NCBI RefSeq assembly: GCF_030247185.1
Contig: NC_080570.1
Location: 164,336,882 to 164,400,881 of the forward strand
Direction of reading: 5' to 3'
From: Malaya genurostris
Lineage: Eukaryota; Arthropoda; Insecta; Diptera; Culicidae
Length of the DNA stretch: 64,000 nucleotides
Shown: piece after piece, positions 23,046-35,686 of the stretch
Numbering within the stretch: position 1 is the first letter of the stretch
Layout of the letters: the number at the start of each line of letters is the position of its first letter
Program-made: the position numbers and the translations under genes
The notes under the pieces: model-generated
What the model saw: only the letters and a program-made list of their open reading frames with translations
Databases searched by the model: none
Told to the model about the DNA's origin: nothing

Positions 23046-25411
23046 GTCCCGCATTGTTACGTTCGTCGTTTTGAACATTTCATACAGAAATGATATACTG
23101 TCTACACTATATTCTTTTTGTTTTGAGTCTATGTAACTAACTAAGAATCTCTTAACCGGAAGGTCAACGATGCGTGGGAGATGCGCATTGTTTTGCATGA
23201 GTGTGCTGATTTTATTTATTTATTCATTCGTCAAACAAATATAGACCACATATAATGATATACAATATTTACTTTTATAGTAGGCACTATTTCTATGATT
23301 TAGCTACATTTTAAGCGATTTTTTGACATACTAAATTCAATTTATATCACTAATTTTATTGTAACAACGTATCATTCGATTGATTGAACCATTTTATGAA
23401 TAATTTGTTCTGAAAGACTTCTCCAAAAACGTCAAAATCGGCTCAGTCATCTCTGAGCAAAGTTAATACATATATTTTAACTTTTTTTTTGTTCATATCT
23501 CCCTGTAATTCCGGATCCGGAAGTTGGATTCGTATAAAGCTCAGGAACTTTATATGAAACCACAAGAGCATTTATTTGGATCTTAGTTTGTGCGGCTCAG
23601 TCTTCTCGGAGATTACTGAGTGAACAAACTTGTTATATTCATAAAAACACTACTCGATAGTTTGGTTTCATTATCATAAAAAAAAAACATTAATTGATTT
23701 CACTCAACAAAATAAAGTATAAAAAAAAAACGTTTCCCAGTTCTCAAAATATGACTCAAAATGAAACAGTCCTCAAAAGTGCAACTCAGATTATTTCAAT
23801 CTGGAAACCCGTTGAAACTCCTGTTGCGAATAAAATCAACTGGAAAAAATTCCAGCAAGCCAGCTGCTATCAAGCTGCACCACCTTGAGAAAGTAAAGCG
23901 AGATGCGGGTGGGTGATGTCAAAGTCATAACTGGATAACTCACAAATCCAAATATCGATAGTTTTTTTCATTGTGTAAATCGTGTCAAGTTTTTGAAACA
24001 GTATCCAATATATTGTAACACACAATTGAATAATGCGGCGCAGAAGAAAGTAAAAAATTGCTCGATCGCCGAATCTTTCATATCTAAACAGTTCGGTGCG
24101 AACGATAGTTATGAGGCATACGACTTCTCTCGGAACTCTATCAGAAGGGAGTAAAACGAACTTCTCTACTGGAAAACGATTCTCGTATTTCCGGCAGAAT
24201 TTAATTTTCCATTAGAGATTCAGTTTGCTGTCTAATCCGGTTGCGCTTGTGGAGACTGCGTTGTAGTAGCTCTAGAAGTTTTTAACTGCAGTTCTGGAAA
24301 AATTCTGCATGAAATTCTGCTATTCAACAATAGTAGCTAGCAGAATTTTACCTCTCCTCACAGCTAAGACATTGCACTTCGGTGCAAACTGATAAAGTGG
24401 TCTGCAAGTATCAGAAACTTTATGTCTGCTAAGCGGATTATGTTGAACTGTCGAGAGGCATAACAGTTCAACTCAAACAGCTATGCTCTGACGAGTCGAA
24501 AACGAGACATAATGGTTTCGATATACCATGTCCTTTTATGTACGACCAAACATTCTTGTTTTATCCAAGACTGAATGAAAATGTTTTTTTTAATACCACA
24601 GTAATATTTCTGAGAGTATGGGTAATATGAGAAAGGGATAATCATACTACTAAGTAGATTCAGGAAAGGTTTTTATTATTTACAGTTGCGTACAGATGAT
24701 TCCGCAAGTGTTCTGGTCGCCCGTCAGTCGGCCGATTTCCTTCACCGCACACGAAAGACCATAACTGTCTACGTTTTCCCGTTTTGTCCAGTTAACCCAT
24801 CAAGTGATTGGCACATTGTCACAAAGCCAATTTACCGGTAGCGACACCTGCTAATGAAAAATGGAGCCAAGAAAAGGAGGATTCGATCGATTTCTAAGTG
24901 ATTACTACTACTTTTTTTAGTGTAAACTACGATTAAACATGGAAAATCTTCAGAAATGTGTGAAATTGGGTGAGGTTAGGTTTTCTCGGATCAACATTTT
25001 TTTAAACAGAAACCATTTCTCGAGTAGAATGTATAGCGTATAGCGATCGAGTACTATTCGTTTTGAATATTATTTTTATTATTTCCAGGCATTTGAAAAA
25101 TGATATCAAACCAAGTTTAAAGCTCTATTCTGAATAGACGGTAGATTTCGCACAATGAACTAAGATCAACATTACCACCTCAGAGTAAAAACTTTTTCTT
25201 CAACTTCTACTATGATTTTTCAAATGAATTTGCCCGTTTTCAGAAGAAATCGTTGAAAAGGTGGAGTAATTAGAAATTTTCCTACCGATTTGACAGCTTT
25301 TGCTAAAAGTATCATCTCTAAACATGCAGCGCTTCTACTTTTCAGCTTTGCGACAATATGCCAAATGCACTGAACATAAACAGCTTATTGCAACCTTGAC
25401 GTTGAATTCAA

Positions 25412-25901
25412 CCCTCTCAGCAGGCCGTTCAAAATTTGTTTGTCTTTGAGTGCTTGTTGAATGACATATTGCACGAAATATTCGTTCATTTTGCTAGAAT
25501 GGTTTGTTGTTGTTTTTTCTCTTGCAAAAATAGTGTGAAAATTAAGTGTTACCTTTACATAGAAAGAAAATTTGTTGTTATTCTACATGAAGTAGAAGTA
25601 TTGTGCAGATATGTATTGTTAGTTTGAACAAATAAGTGGAAAAAACTTCAGAAATTCTGCAGTAAAACTAGTCCAACGGGGCTCCAACTTCTCATGTTAA
25701 AAATGGCTCAACAATGAAGTCATATCATATTCTAACAACAAATTTTCTTTCTATGTAAAGGTAACACTTAATTTTCACACTATTTTTGCAAGAAAAAAAA
25801 ACAACAACAAACCATTCTAGCAAAATGAACGAATATTTCGTGCAATATGTCGTTCAACAAGCGCTCAAAGACCAACAAAATTGAACGGCCTGCTGAGAGG
25901 G
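25412..25901. mobile_element. 490-bp element with about 170-bp terminal inverted repeats
   Basis: It begins CCCTCTCAGCAGGCCGTTCA and ends with the reverse complement of that string. Pairing continues for about 170 bases on each side with few differences (for example the block AAGTGTTACCTTTACATAGA). About 150 bp of unpaired DNA lies in the middle. No protein is coded and no clear target duplication flanks it. It is a foldback-type element. Confidence 0.8.
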
Positions 25902-26968
25902 ATATTTGAAATTGAAATGCAAAAAAAAAACACTGCAGTTACGTAGCTGAATATTTAGATCGAAATTATTATAAAGGGCTAAGATAAATTGTACAAGCAT
26001 TGACAATTTTTATTAAGTTTGTTTTCTGGACAACCAAGACAGTTCAGTTTGCCTGAGGAAAACGTAAAATGAACGTTATGAAAAAGAAAAAAAAACATTT
26101 AAAAGTATATGATTATCAAATCAAAATCCGAGGTAATAATTTGTTGCTATTTAGTAGCCAATTAGTTACGGTGGATTTGAATTTTTTACTATTTTTTTTT
26201 TGTCACTGCATTCCGATTTGTCTGAAGTCTTAGCGATGCACCCAATAGCAATAGCACCTGGGGAATGTACCGTTTGAGCCCGTTTGTTCTGATTCCTGAT
26301 TATTAACTAACTAGAAGTAAATTATTCACAGGGTTTCGATTTGTTTTCAAGCTTCATACTGATGTAATAGCGCCTTTCTCATAGTATTCTTTTTTTCTGT
26401 ATAATTATCCTAGGTAACATTTTTATTTTTAGTAAATACTTGTAGAAGTCTTGAGTGCCACATCACAAATCTCTCATTGAAACTGGAAACTTTACAAAAT
26501 CCAAAATCATATTCCAGTCAAGTGGACCATTATTCATAAGGTTTATGAAGTAAAATGAAAAACCAGCATAAGTCCGCGTTAAATCTATTTCGAAATAACT
26601 CAAAATTCAAAAAAGCTTTACGATAAACATTAAATTCATTCGAATGAATGCCACGGTAAGAATACCTTGGATTTTATTTACGACCTTGAAACTTTCTCTG
26701 AATTAAAGAAAAAAAAAACAAATGCGCTTTCATTTTTATCGTGAATGTGTTTATTGAAAAAAGAATTACAACACTGATCGCTTTTATAAAAAATCGCTTC
26801 TAGCAATAGTCTGCATGGAACAGAAAAATGTTTTTTTGTGATTCATCGTTTTGCCTTTCTCTATAGAAAGGTATTAGAATTGCTGGAAAAACCGACTTTC
26901 GAACGGAGCCTCGGAGACCCATAGTGTTATATACCATTCGACTCAGCTCGACGAGATCGGAAAATGTC

Positions 26969-27050
26969 TGTGTGTGTGTGTGTGTATGTGTGTGTGTATG
27001 TGTGTGTATGTGTGTGTGTATGTGTGTGTGTATGTGTGTATGTATGTGCA
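26969..27050. repeat. TG microsatellite with TATG interruptions
   Basis: Repeated TG broken by TATG units. It follows the word 'ttcgactcagctcgacgagatcgg', which also flanks the CA-type tract near 49690-49760 in the opposite orientation. The microsatellite therefore appears to be an internal part of a dispersed repeat. Confidence 0.85.
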
Positions 27051-27062
27051 CTTTTCGAAGAT

Positions 27063-27566
27063 ATTTGAACGCGCTCAATTTTCTCAGAGATGGCTCAACC
27101 GATTTTAACAAACTTGGGCTCGTTTGAAAGCTACTGTCGGGCCATTGATCAAGTTCGAAGATCAAATGGCTGTGACTTTTGGTTCCGGAGATATGATTGT
27201 GTAAGTGACGTAACCGACAAAAATCGTGCTATTTGAACGCGCTCAATTTTCTCAGAGATGGCTGAACCGATTTTAACAAACTTGGGCTCGTTTGAAAGCT
27301 ACTATCGGGCCATTGATCAAGTTCAAAGATCAAATGGCTGTGACTTTTGGTTACGGAGATATGATTGTATAAGTGACGTAACCGACAAAAATCGTGCTAT
27401 TTGAACGCGCTCAATTTTCTCAGAGATGGCTGATCCGATTTTAACAAACTTGGGCTCGTTTGAAAGCTACTGTCGGGCCGTTGATCAAGTTCGAAGATCA
27501 AGTGGTTGTGACTTTTGGTTCCAGATATATGATGGTATAAGTGACGTAACCGACAAAACACGTTGA
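27063..27566. repeat. Three tandem copies of a 168-bp unit
   Basis: Copies start at 27063, 27231 and 27399, exactly 168 bases apart. Each opens ATTTGAACGCGCTCAATTTT and ends near GTGACGTAACCGACAAAA, and they differ at only a few positions. A diverged single copy lies at about 50031-50175. The internal module 'tctcagagatggct-aaccgatttt' occurs in reverse in several dispersed repeats of this window. Confidence 0.9.
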
Positions 27567-27739
27567 TTTTTACCGCTCTTGTATATATAAGGGTGCCAAA
27601 ATTTTGGGATCAACTCTTTTTTCGTAAAGTTCTAGTGCTCAAAAGTTTAAGCACCTCGAAAAAAGCCTTCATGCAAAATTTTACCTAAATCGGACATGCT
27701 TAAGGGGTGCTGCCCGATGGTAAAGGTTTGACAATTATC

Positions 27740-28068
27740 GATCTTGAAAAAGCACCATAGGGGGGAGTACATGAAATTTCCAAAATCGAAAATTTTTTTT
27801 GATGCCAAAACTCTTAAAACTGCATAAAACATCGAAATTTAGTGTCATCTCAAAAAAATTTTTTTTCGAAAAAATCAACTTTCTGGGACTTAGAAAAATT
27901 TTCATATTTTTTCTAAGTCCCAAAAAGTCGATTTTTTCAAAAAAAATTTTTTTCGAGATGACACTAAATCTCGACGTTTCATGCAATTCTAAGCCTTTTG
28001 GCATCAAAAATTTTTTTTCGATTTCGAAAATTTCATGTACTCCCCCCTATGGTGATTTTTCAAGATAT
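27740..28068. repeat. 330-bp near-perfect hairpin
   Basis: The left arm starts ATCTTGAAAAAGCACCATAG and the right arm ends with its near reverse complement (CTATGGTGATTTTTCAAGAT). The arms, each about 160 bases, match with few differences and meet near 27904 with almost no loop. No coding capacity. A transcript through it would form a long double-stranded RNA. Confidence 0.85.
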
Positions 28069-28298
28069 ATGAAAATTTCACTAAGTGGACTAAGAAGGCT
28101 TTTTTTAGATTAGCATCATTGTTCTCATACAAATAGGCAACGCAAATGTCAAGCACTAGTTTGGAAAAATGATGCTGACTGTGTGACATAAACACTGAAG
28201 CATGCTTTTGTGAACTACTCGAATCAATCTGAATCAATTGGCGTCTAAAATTATTTAATAAATGTATGAAACATATTTTCATGAGACTGTTATGAAAG

Positions 28299-28340
28299 AA
28301 GAGAAAGGCATTATCACACCACTAGGTGGATTAAGAAGGG
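28299..28340 (-). repeat. Terminal word of the AATCCACC dispersed repeat
   Basis: GAGAAAGGCATTATCACACC then ACTAGGTGGATTAA is the reverse complement of the start of the 15418 copy. It ends a repeat block that includes the hairpin and the 168-bp array to its left. Confidence 0.6.
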
Positions 28341-30575
28341 TTTTTTTATTATTTTAGGTGAAAATATTATAAATTAGGTCTTACATATTGTGATTCTGTG
28401 AAAGAAGATTGGGTGAATTGGCGATTACATGGAACTTTTCATCACGGACATTGGACTTCCGATTTGACAGGAATGATTTACACACTATAAGATTTGATTC
28501 CTTTGTTAGATAATGTTTTTGTCGAAAACTTTCGGTAATCAATAGATGTAACCGATATTTGGGTACATGAACTTTATTTTACACAAAGATATGCAAATTC
28601 TTATCGGACGGTTTTCATTAAGAATTCTGAAAATAGATATAAAATTCATGCGGTGAATCTGAATAGGCATAGAGCACGGAAAAATCATACTATTCGTATG
28701 GTTAAGTTATCTTCCAATAACCGAGCTTCTGTGAATACTGGTTGTCGTGAAAACTAACTGTCAAACTGTTCCGATTTCTTCGCGTTTCGCCTTCGGCTCA
28801 TCAGTGCTCGAAGCAGGTTCAAAATTATTTTGTCCGAGATTCAGCGAAAAAACAGAACAGATCTGCTGTATCTATTCGATAGATTGACCTTAATATTAAA
28901 ACTCAAATAGGTGCCTTCGCTTCGCTATGACAACAGTATTGCACAACTATTGAACCATTTTTCTGCGGTATTGCCTCTAAAACCCGAAGCGAAGATATTG
29001 TATCCGATTTAATAGCAACTCGTTTATTGAAAGCCAAGTAATCTGCAAAATAATACTGCGACTCTAATAATGAGATGGCTATTGGTACAATCAGAGCTAA
29101 TAAAAGTCAATTTTATTGACTCAAAATAAACAAAAATGACGAAAAATAAACATCACTCTAACTTTCGCTTAAAAATGTTGAGAATGAGATCCATGTCCAG
29201 TCATCGGTAAGAGCGAAATAACAGTTTTAAAACTGTGATACTCATTCAGTCATTGTCGGTTTCCAGTGAAAATCGAACACTGTGCAGTTGCTTCGATGTT
29301 CAACCGAAGCTTTGAGAATCTAAAAGAACAGAAAACAATTCACAATGTCGTATCTACAGTATATTTGGTTCACATTAATCTTGTTAATCGAATTTTACAT
29401 ATTTTCATTATATCGAAGAAAGAATGAGAATCGACAATCGATTGATTCTCCTTGCAGACGTTATTTCGGTTTTGTCTTGTCGTCGGGGAACAAGTGTCGT
29501 TGGCATTGGTACGCTCTTCAATTGCAATGACTCTCTTCTCGGCTGTTTTAGATGCAATAATTTACGAATGAGACAGTAAAACACGAATATGAGCCTTTTG
29601 GAATGGATTCTTTCATTGAAAGTACGTGACATTTTTAAGCTCTGGGTACAGAATGCCTTGAAGATGAAAATGCGGAAAAAAACAAAAACAATCGCAGCAA
29701 GTGAAACGACCAGCTGAACCCCCCTCCGAACCACGATCGTTGGGAGATTGATTGCTGATTGTGCTGCCGCAGGTGGTAACTCGCCGAATCACAGTTGTAT
29801 GCAATTTCCCGTATGCGATTGGGAGGACATCTGCCAGTAACTTTTCTGTATCTGTATTTTTTGTATTACATCACAAGTGATGTTACATTGCACTAAATTT
29901 GTAAGTTTACAGCTAGTAAAGTCTGGCCTTTGTGACGCAAATTTTATCTTCTATTCGGTCTAGTAATGGAAAGTGACTGTAGGACGTCATAAAAATTCTA
30001 AAGGCAGACTTTTGAACCACTCTAATAAGCACTATTTTCTCATCCTGAACTTTTCCACCATTCGAAGCTGTTCAATCAGTTGCCAATCGGGACCGGGTCT
30101 CACAGTATTTTCCGTTATGTAAATCATCGGCTAGTTTACCGCCATCGCTCGGGACCGCTTACTCTATTGCGATAATTATTTATTTAATTTGCCGATGCGC
30201 ACCCGGACCGCGCCAAGATCCGCCAACATCGCAATAACAATTATGATTCGCCATCGCTTTTGTGCTTAATTGATAATGAGAGAACCACGAACGACGAGCG
30301 GCTGTCGCAGTCTTTGAAGATCAGCTCGATGGTTCGGAAGATCGGTTTGCGAATGGATTAATTTTTTTCGAACATTATAACTCGTGACCAACGACCAAAG
30401 TGATCGTTAGTTTCGTTCTGTGAACCGGGTCAGCAACAGTTGATCGTGGATAACGTGGAGAATTATGACGATATTCAGTGATAATTACAAAAGTTCCAAT
30501 TTCTGAGAAGAACTCATAATTAAACTATATTCAAACGAAACTGATAAGGGAAACGGCACTGCCAGAAAGGAAGAA

Positions 30576-32367
30576 ATGGAAATAACAAACACTACGGGAA
30601 TATTGTTGCAGACAATGTTGTTTATGGCTAACCATGAATGGAACAACAGCTTGTACAATGCGATCCTCAATGTCACCACGAACGTTAATAACATAACGTT
30701 ATGTAAGTAGTGATCTTGACATGGTGAACTGCACGTGATCGAGTTCGTCTGATTTCAGCTTCCGAGAATACCCGCTGCTACGGAGTTTATGGTTGTTTCC
30801 CGCTGACCTATCCGTGGGTAGATGAAAAACGACCGCTGGCATGGCATCCGCGATCACCGGCCCAGTTGGACGTTAGATTCCCAGTTTTCAATAAACCAGT
30901 TCGTGAGCATCCTCAGTTCATCGACATCAACGATCCGGATGCCGTTCGATCTCTAGGGATCAACCCAAACGGTCGGATTTATTTCGTTACTCACGGGTAC
31001 ATAGAATCTGGTGATAGACCTTGGGTAAGTTGACGACGGGATTATGTTACGATCGATCTTCTCGATCTGCATACGTTCATTTCAGATTCAGAATTTCGTT
31101 AACACATTTCTGGACAATGACCCGGATGGTACGGCAACCGTTGTGGTTATCGATTGGCGCAAAGGTTCCGTGCCTCCGTACACTCAATGTGTGGCTGATA
31201 TCCGGCTGATAGGTGCGATCGCGGCTCACGTGATTCATATGCTCTATCAGGAGTTGGGAATGCGAAACCTGGACAAGGTGCATGTTCTTGGACATTCGTT
31301 GGGGGCACACGTGTGTGGTTATGTTGGATACTATTTGCAAAGGGATTTCGGACTTAAGTTGGGCCGCATCACCGGAATGGACCCAGCGGAGCCCATGTTT
31401 TCGGATACGGATCCGATCGTACGTCTGGATTCTTCTGATGCCAAGTTCGTGGATATCATTCATACGGACTCTACTCCTTGGGTGGAACGCTGGCCACGAC
31501 CCGGTGGTTTGGGAATGTATCAAGCGATTGGGCATGTTGATTTCTATCCGAACGGAGGAAGCAATCAAGCCGGCTGCAACGATCCGATGGAAAAGTTTAT
31601 CCACAAGCACGAAGATTCGTTCTTCTGGGGCTTCCAGGAGTTTTTCGGCTGCAACCATTTGCGGTGTCACCAGCTGTACACGGACTCTATCCCGCAGCGT
31701 TGCCCATGGGTGGCCATCGGATGTGAATCGTGGGAACAGTTTTTGGCCGGAGACTGCTTCGAATGTGACGTGGATGGTCATTACTGTATCGATTTTGGCC
31801 CAAATGCGCAGGGAAGTTACAAGAGGTTGATCGAGAACGGCGTGATGGTACAACCTCGACCGATTCGTGCCTACATGATCACCGGAGATGATGCGCCATA
31901 CTGTCGTAAGTGTGATTGGAAAGACGATAAGTTTGAATTATACATATATTTTTTCAGGAACACACTACAAAGTGACATTGGCTCTATCGGAAAGCGACGA
32001 AAGTCTAATCCATGGAGGAGAGATCGGTAAAATGGCTCTGGATATGTTTGGCCACGAGAGGCAACGGTCGGACCGAATGGAGTTTACCAAGGAACCAATC
32101 TACTTTGAGCCGGGTCAAAACTACTCTGCCGTCATGGCCGGAAAGGATGTTGGCATGCCGAAAAAGGCATTTCTTAGCTGGGAGTACAAGACGAACCCGC
32201 TGAATCCGCTCACGTGGCGACTGTTGGCGGCACCGAGAGTTTACGTCGCGTACATGATCGTGCAGACCCTGGAGCACCGATCGTGGCAGAAGCTGTGCCC
32301 CCTGCAGAACGCACCGGTTCATGCCGATCGAGATAACGAATTTCGGGAGGAGTACTGTAATGATTAA
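30576..32367 (+). CDS. Pancreatic lipase-related protein B (lipase plus PLAT domain)
   Basis: Paralogue of lipase A, likely an extracellular acyl-ester hydrolase. Exons 30576-30702, 30759-31024, 31086-31905 and 31958-32367 join to 540 codons and TAA, the same length as A. Triad: Ser of GHSLGAH (about residue 202), Asp of GRITGMDPAE (about 230) and His of GCNHLRC (about 322). The segment CYGVYGCFPLTYPWVDEKRP, the cysteines of the lid region and the C-terminal PLAT-like domain (THYKVTLALSESDESLIHGG onward) match A closely. The N-terminal region before CYGVYGCF has several possible N-glycosylation sites (NTT, NNS, NVT, NIT). The last two of its three introns sit at different places from those of A. 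AATAAA at 32384-32389 follows only 16 bases after the stop. Confidence 0.92.
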
Positions 32368-32383
32368 GGTTTAATTGGATCGG

Positions 32384-32389
32384 AATAAA
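32384..32389 (+). promoter_or_regulatory. Lipase B poly(A) signal
   Basis: AATAAA starting 17 bases after the end of the stop codon, implying a very short 3' UTR if used. Confidence 0.6.
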
Positions 32390-32563
32390 GTTACGTATTA
32401 GTTTTAAATTGTAGATAAGCGTGGTTATTTGGTGTTCAAAAGCGTCATTGCAAAGGAAGCAACTTAGGAATAGTTTCAAGGCAGTTTAGAGAATTTGCCA
32501 CTGTAGCTTTCAAAATTGTATCACTTTGTGTTCAATTTATACTCCGTCATCGTGGAATCCCAG

Positions 32564-32682
32564 TAAAGTATAATTCAGACAGTCCGTCTTCTTCCCCAAC
32601 CGGAACGTTCACCCGTGCCGACCGCCAAGAAGAATGCATTCAACTAACGGTGATGGTGACGGACCGTCTGAATCGTACTTTA
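32564..32682. repeat. 119-bp foldback (MITE-like)
   Basis: TAAAGTATAATTCAGACAGT then CCGTC at the left pairs with GACGG then ACCGTCTGAATCGTACTTTA at the right, with a few mismatches. It starts and ends with TA, as expected for a mariner-type TA target. No coding. Confidence 0.65.
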
Positions 32683-33289
32683 AGAGTTGTTTATTGAAAT
32701 TGTTCGAAACGCACTAAAAATTTCTCCATATAAGAGCCAAGTTGAACGATTTATTAGACGTTTGGTCATTGATCCAATAGACAGACTCCAGATGTCGCCG
32801 CGTTTGATACTGTTTTGGGAGGTGCATTTGTTCCAAAATGGATTAGTTTCTGATTAGCTGATTTTGATGTTTTTGTTACCCGCACATTGTGAAAAGAAAA
32901 AAAGCGGGTGGGTAATGTCAAGGACATAACTTCTGAATATCTGAAGTCGTTCTCATAAGTTTATATACTGTCACACTTATTTAAGCACACAATTTAGTAA
33001 GACAGAGTAAAAGAGGGTATTAAAATGTTCGCCTGCAGAAGTACATACGGTATGGAATTATAATAATTTCAATTGAAGAAAATATCAAAAAAAGTTCTTT
33101 AATAATTGATTCACTGATATTAAAAGCCAACTGTGCTGGCTAGAATAAATGAATCGTGTCAATTGTTACATTTTACACCTTTACACCAGTTGGTAAGGCG
33201 AGTATGCAATTTGTAGATGTACATAGTAGGAAAACTTTGAATAGTTCTATGAGAATATATTAATGGTTCTAAGAAGAACTAATTTATAT

Positions 33290-33580
33290 AATTCAGGAAC
33301 CGTGCCGGGAGTTCAAGAACTAAACAGGCTGAAAATTCAGTTGCAATTGATCTAGAATTGAATTCCGAAACTGAATTTAGTTCCGAAATCTAGTTCCATG
33401 ATAAAATTCCAGTATTTAGTTCCAGCATGCAAACTCTGAATACTGGACCTAAGTTCTGAAACAGAATTTTGAAATAAAATTTCTAAGATTAATTCGAAAC
33501 CTCAAAATTAAAGGCAGCATTCAGGTGGACCAGAATAGATTCTGAATTCAGTTTTGGAGTTTATTTACAGAAATCAATCC
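33290..33580. repeat. Degenerate ATTCAGTTCC-type array, second locus
   Basis: Words such as GAATTTAGTTCC, TTTAGTTCCAG and ACTGAATTTAGT recur, as at 945-1665. It is followed by the 730-860-type repeat in opposite orientation. Confidence 0.6.
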
Positions 33581-34978
33581 ATAATTCAGTCCAGTCAGCA
33601 GCTGAGCAGCGATTTGCGTCCGAATAAGACCACGACCTGAGTGTTTCACGCTTTATACCATGTTTGTCGTTACCGAGCTTTGGTGGAAGAACCTCACCAC
33701 GACATCCAGTTTTCGCCTAACGAACTAGAAGAAATGGACGATTTTCGATTAAAGTTTACCTTTTATACTCGTCCAGTAGAACATCAGGACTGATACATAT
33801 GTGCCTGACTACCTCAAAACCATTGTCCGGGTGCGAAAAAAGGTAAGCAATCGTGATAAATTTTCCCCATTGTTTCCAAAAGTTTTCAAAAACTTTGTTT
33901 TTCAGTTATTAATGGTTTTCTCACGCTGTTGAAAATTTAATCACAAATTTCTGATCATATTTCTGATAGCTTGTAGAAAAAATTATGTTGTTGGATTAAG
34001 TACATCAAAAGATATTCGCGATAAAGTTTTGCCCATTCTAGTACAGGGTAAATTTTGAAAAGGCGCCCCTTAGTGAAGTAAGTCGTATTCACCACAAAAC
34101 TTTTGCAGGGTACGCGAGCAATGATGCCAAGTATAAAAACAATCAAAAAACAAGTTTATTAAAATGTGTAATTTTAGCTCATCAATGCAAACGAAAATTT
34201 TCAGAGAATGTTCCACTTTTTTAAAATCTCTTTTGTAATAAATGTTTTTAGTGGCAGTACGATGTAATTAAAATCAGCATTAAGCCGATTTTTTCTTTTT
34301 AGTTTAATTCACTACCAGTGGTACCAAAAAAGATTTGTTGAATTAGTGTAAACGCGAAAATGTTTTTAGTTTTACGAGAACAATGAAGTGTTGTGTTCTT
34401 GACTTGACTTGACTTTTTTCGGTTTCCAAAAGATCCGGGAATACGTCAACAATGGATTCGATATTGCGTTCAACATGGGATATTTTGAGTTTTGTCATCT
34501 AAGCAGGAATGAGAATGGCGTAAGTCAACCTGTTAATGAATGAATGTTAATGAAGTATAATAACAAGATTTTTTTAAAGTTTCATTGTCCAAAAGGAACA
34601 AAAGTCAGATTATTTTACTAATGTTCCATCGATAAAAGAGACATATGGCGATGAATATGTTGAGGTGGATAAAATTGAAAACAATTGATTGCTCTATCCT
34701 ATGAGTGAAACCAAATTTACAAATTTAAGCATTCTCTAATAAAGCGATTTGTAGCTTTTCGTTTGAAGACAGGAGAGTATAAATACAACGCAAAAAAATT
34801 CAACAGTAGAAGTATGCTCAATTAATTGTTCTCAAACGTTAATGTATAATAAAAAATGCATTCAAAAATACATGTTTCATGTTTATTTCAAATCATAGAT
34901 CGAGCCTAAAAATTTAAATGAAATAAATATTTTTTTCTGAGCATAAAGTAATTAAAAAATCTGTAAATATGGCTACAC

Positions 34979-35473
34979 CACAGATAACAGATATACAGGC
35001 TCACATATGAACTGTGTGTAAAATTTGCTCAATCAGCGTGGCGAACACTTGCAGATGTCACCACGATCGACACGAGGCGCCACCACTATTTGGGTGCCGC
35101 TTTCACATAAGCCACAGTTTTGGGTGTAACATTCACTTTGTTTTTTTTTGATTTTTGTTTTGCTGTTGGTTAAAATGACAAGTTTGTTTTTGTTTTATTC
35201 CGATCGAATTCTCGTGTGATTTATGCGACATGGAAATAAAATTGCCTTCAACACTTAGGGAAATCGCGTGATAAGTGTTAAAATTGTTATAGCTGGAATT
35301 TTTCTACAACATGCAGGAGGATTTTGTTATCGTTCCGGAACGCAGTGGAACGTTTTGAAAGATCGCGGCGAACAGTCGAGTAGGTGGCAGTAGTGTTTCC
35401 AACGTACAGCAAATTTGAAATTTACACAGGATTTTGAAAAATTTTGTTCGAGCCTGTATATCTGTTATCTGTG
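34979..35473. mobile_element. 495-bp inverted-repeat element, copy 1
   Basis: It begins CACAGATAACAGATATACAG and ends with the reverse complement (CTGTATATCTGTTATCTGTG). The body is nearly identical to 44241-44730. No protein is visible. This copy has no clean target duplication, but copy 2 has an 8-bp one. Confidence 0.85.
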
Positions 35474-35686
35474 ATATATCTGAACAAAGCTTTCCCTTTT
35501 CATTTGTGATTTGTCAGAACGCAAAGGAATAATGGTTCTTTATTACTTTTTGAGAAATCTGCATGAATTTGTATTAAATTTAGGTAATCTGTATTCTTTA
35601 CACAGATTTATTGAAGATGTGCATGCAAAAAGCTGTGCAATAAAGATATATCTGTATAAATGGCATCTCTGATGTAACGCACAAAA

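Larger units (their letters stand above)
22200..30575. other. Interval between the two lipase genes
   Basis: This 8.4 kb holds no supported gene apart from the lipase A 3' UTR and the 5' UTR of lipase B at the right end. It carries an inverted pair at 22899-22928/23016-23045, dispersed repeat copies (about 23400-23640 and 24626-24670), a long-TIR element (25412-25901), a TG microsatellite, a three-copy 168-bp tandem array and a 330-bp hairpin. Confidence 0.7.

Noticed and set aside
26924..27165. Open frames over the TG repeat coding Cys-Val or His-Thr strings
   Set aside because: Microsatellite artefacts.
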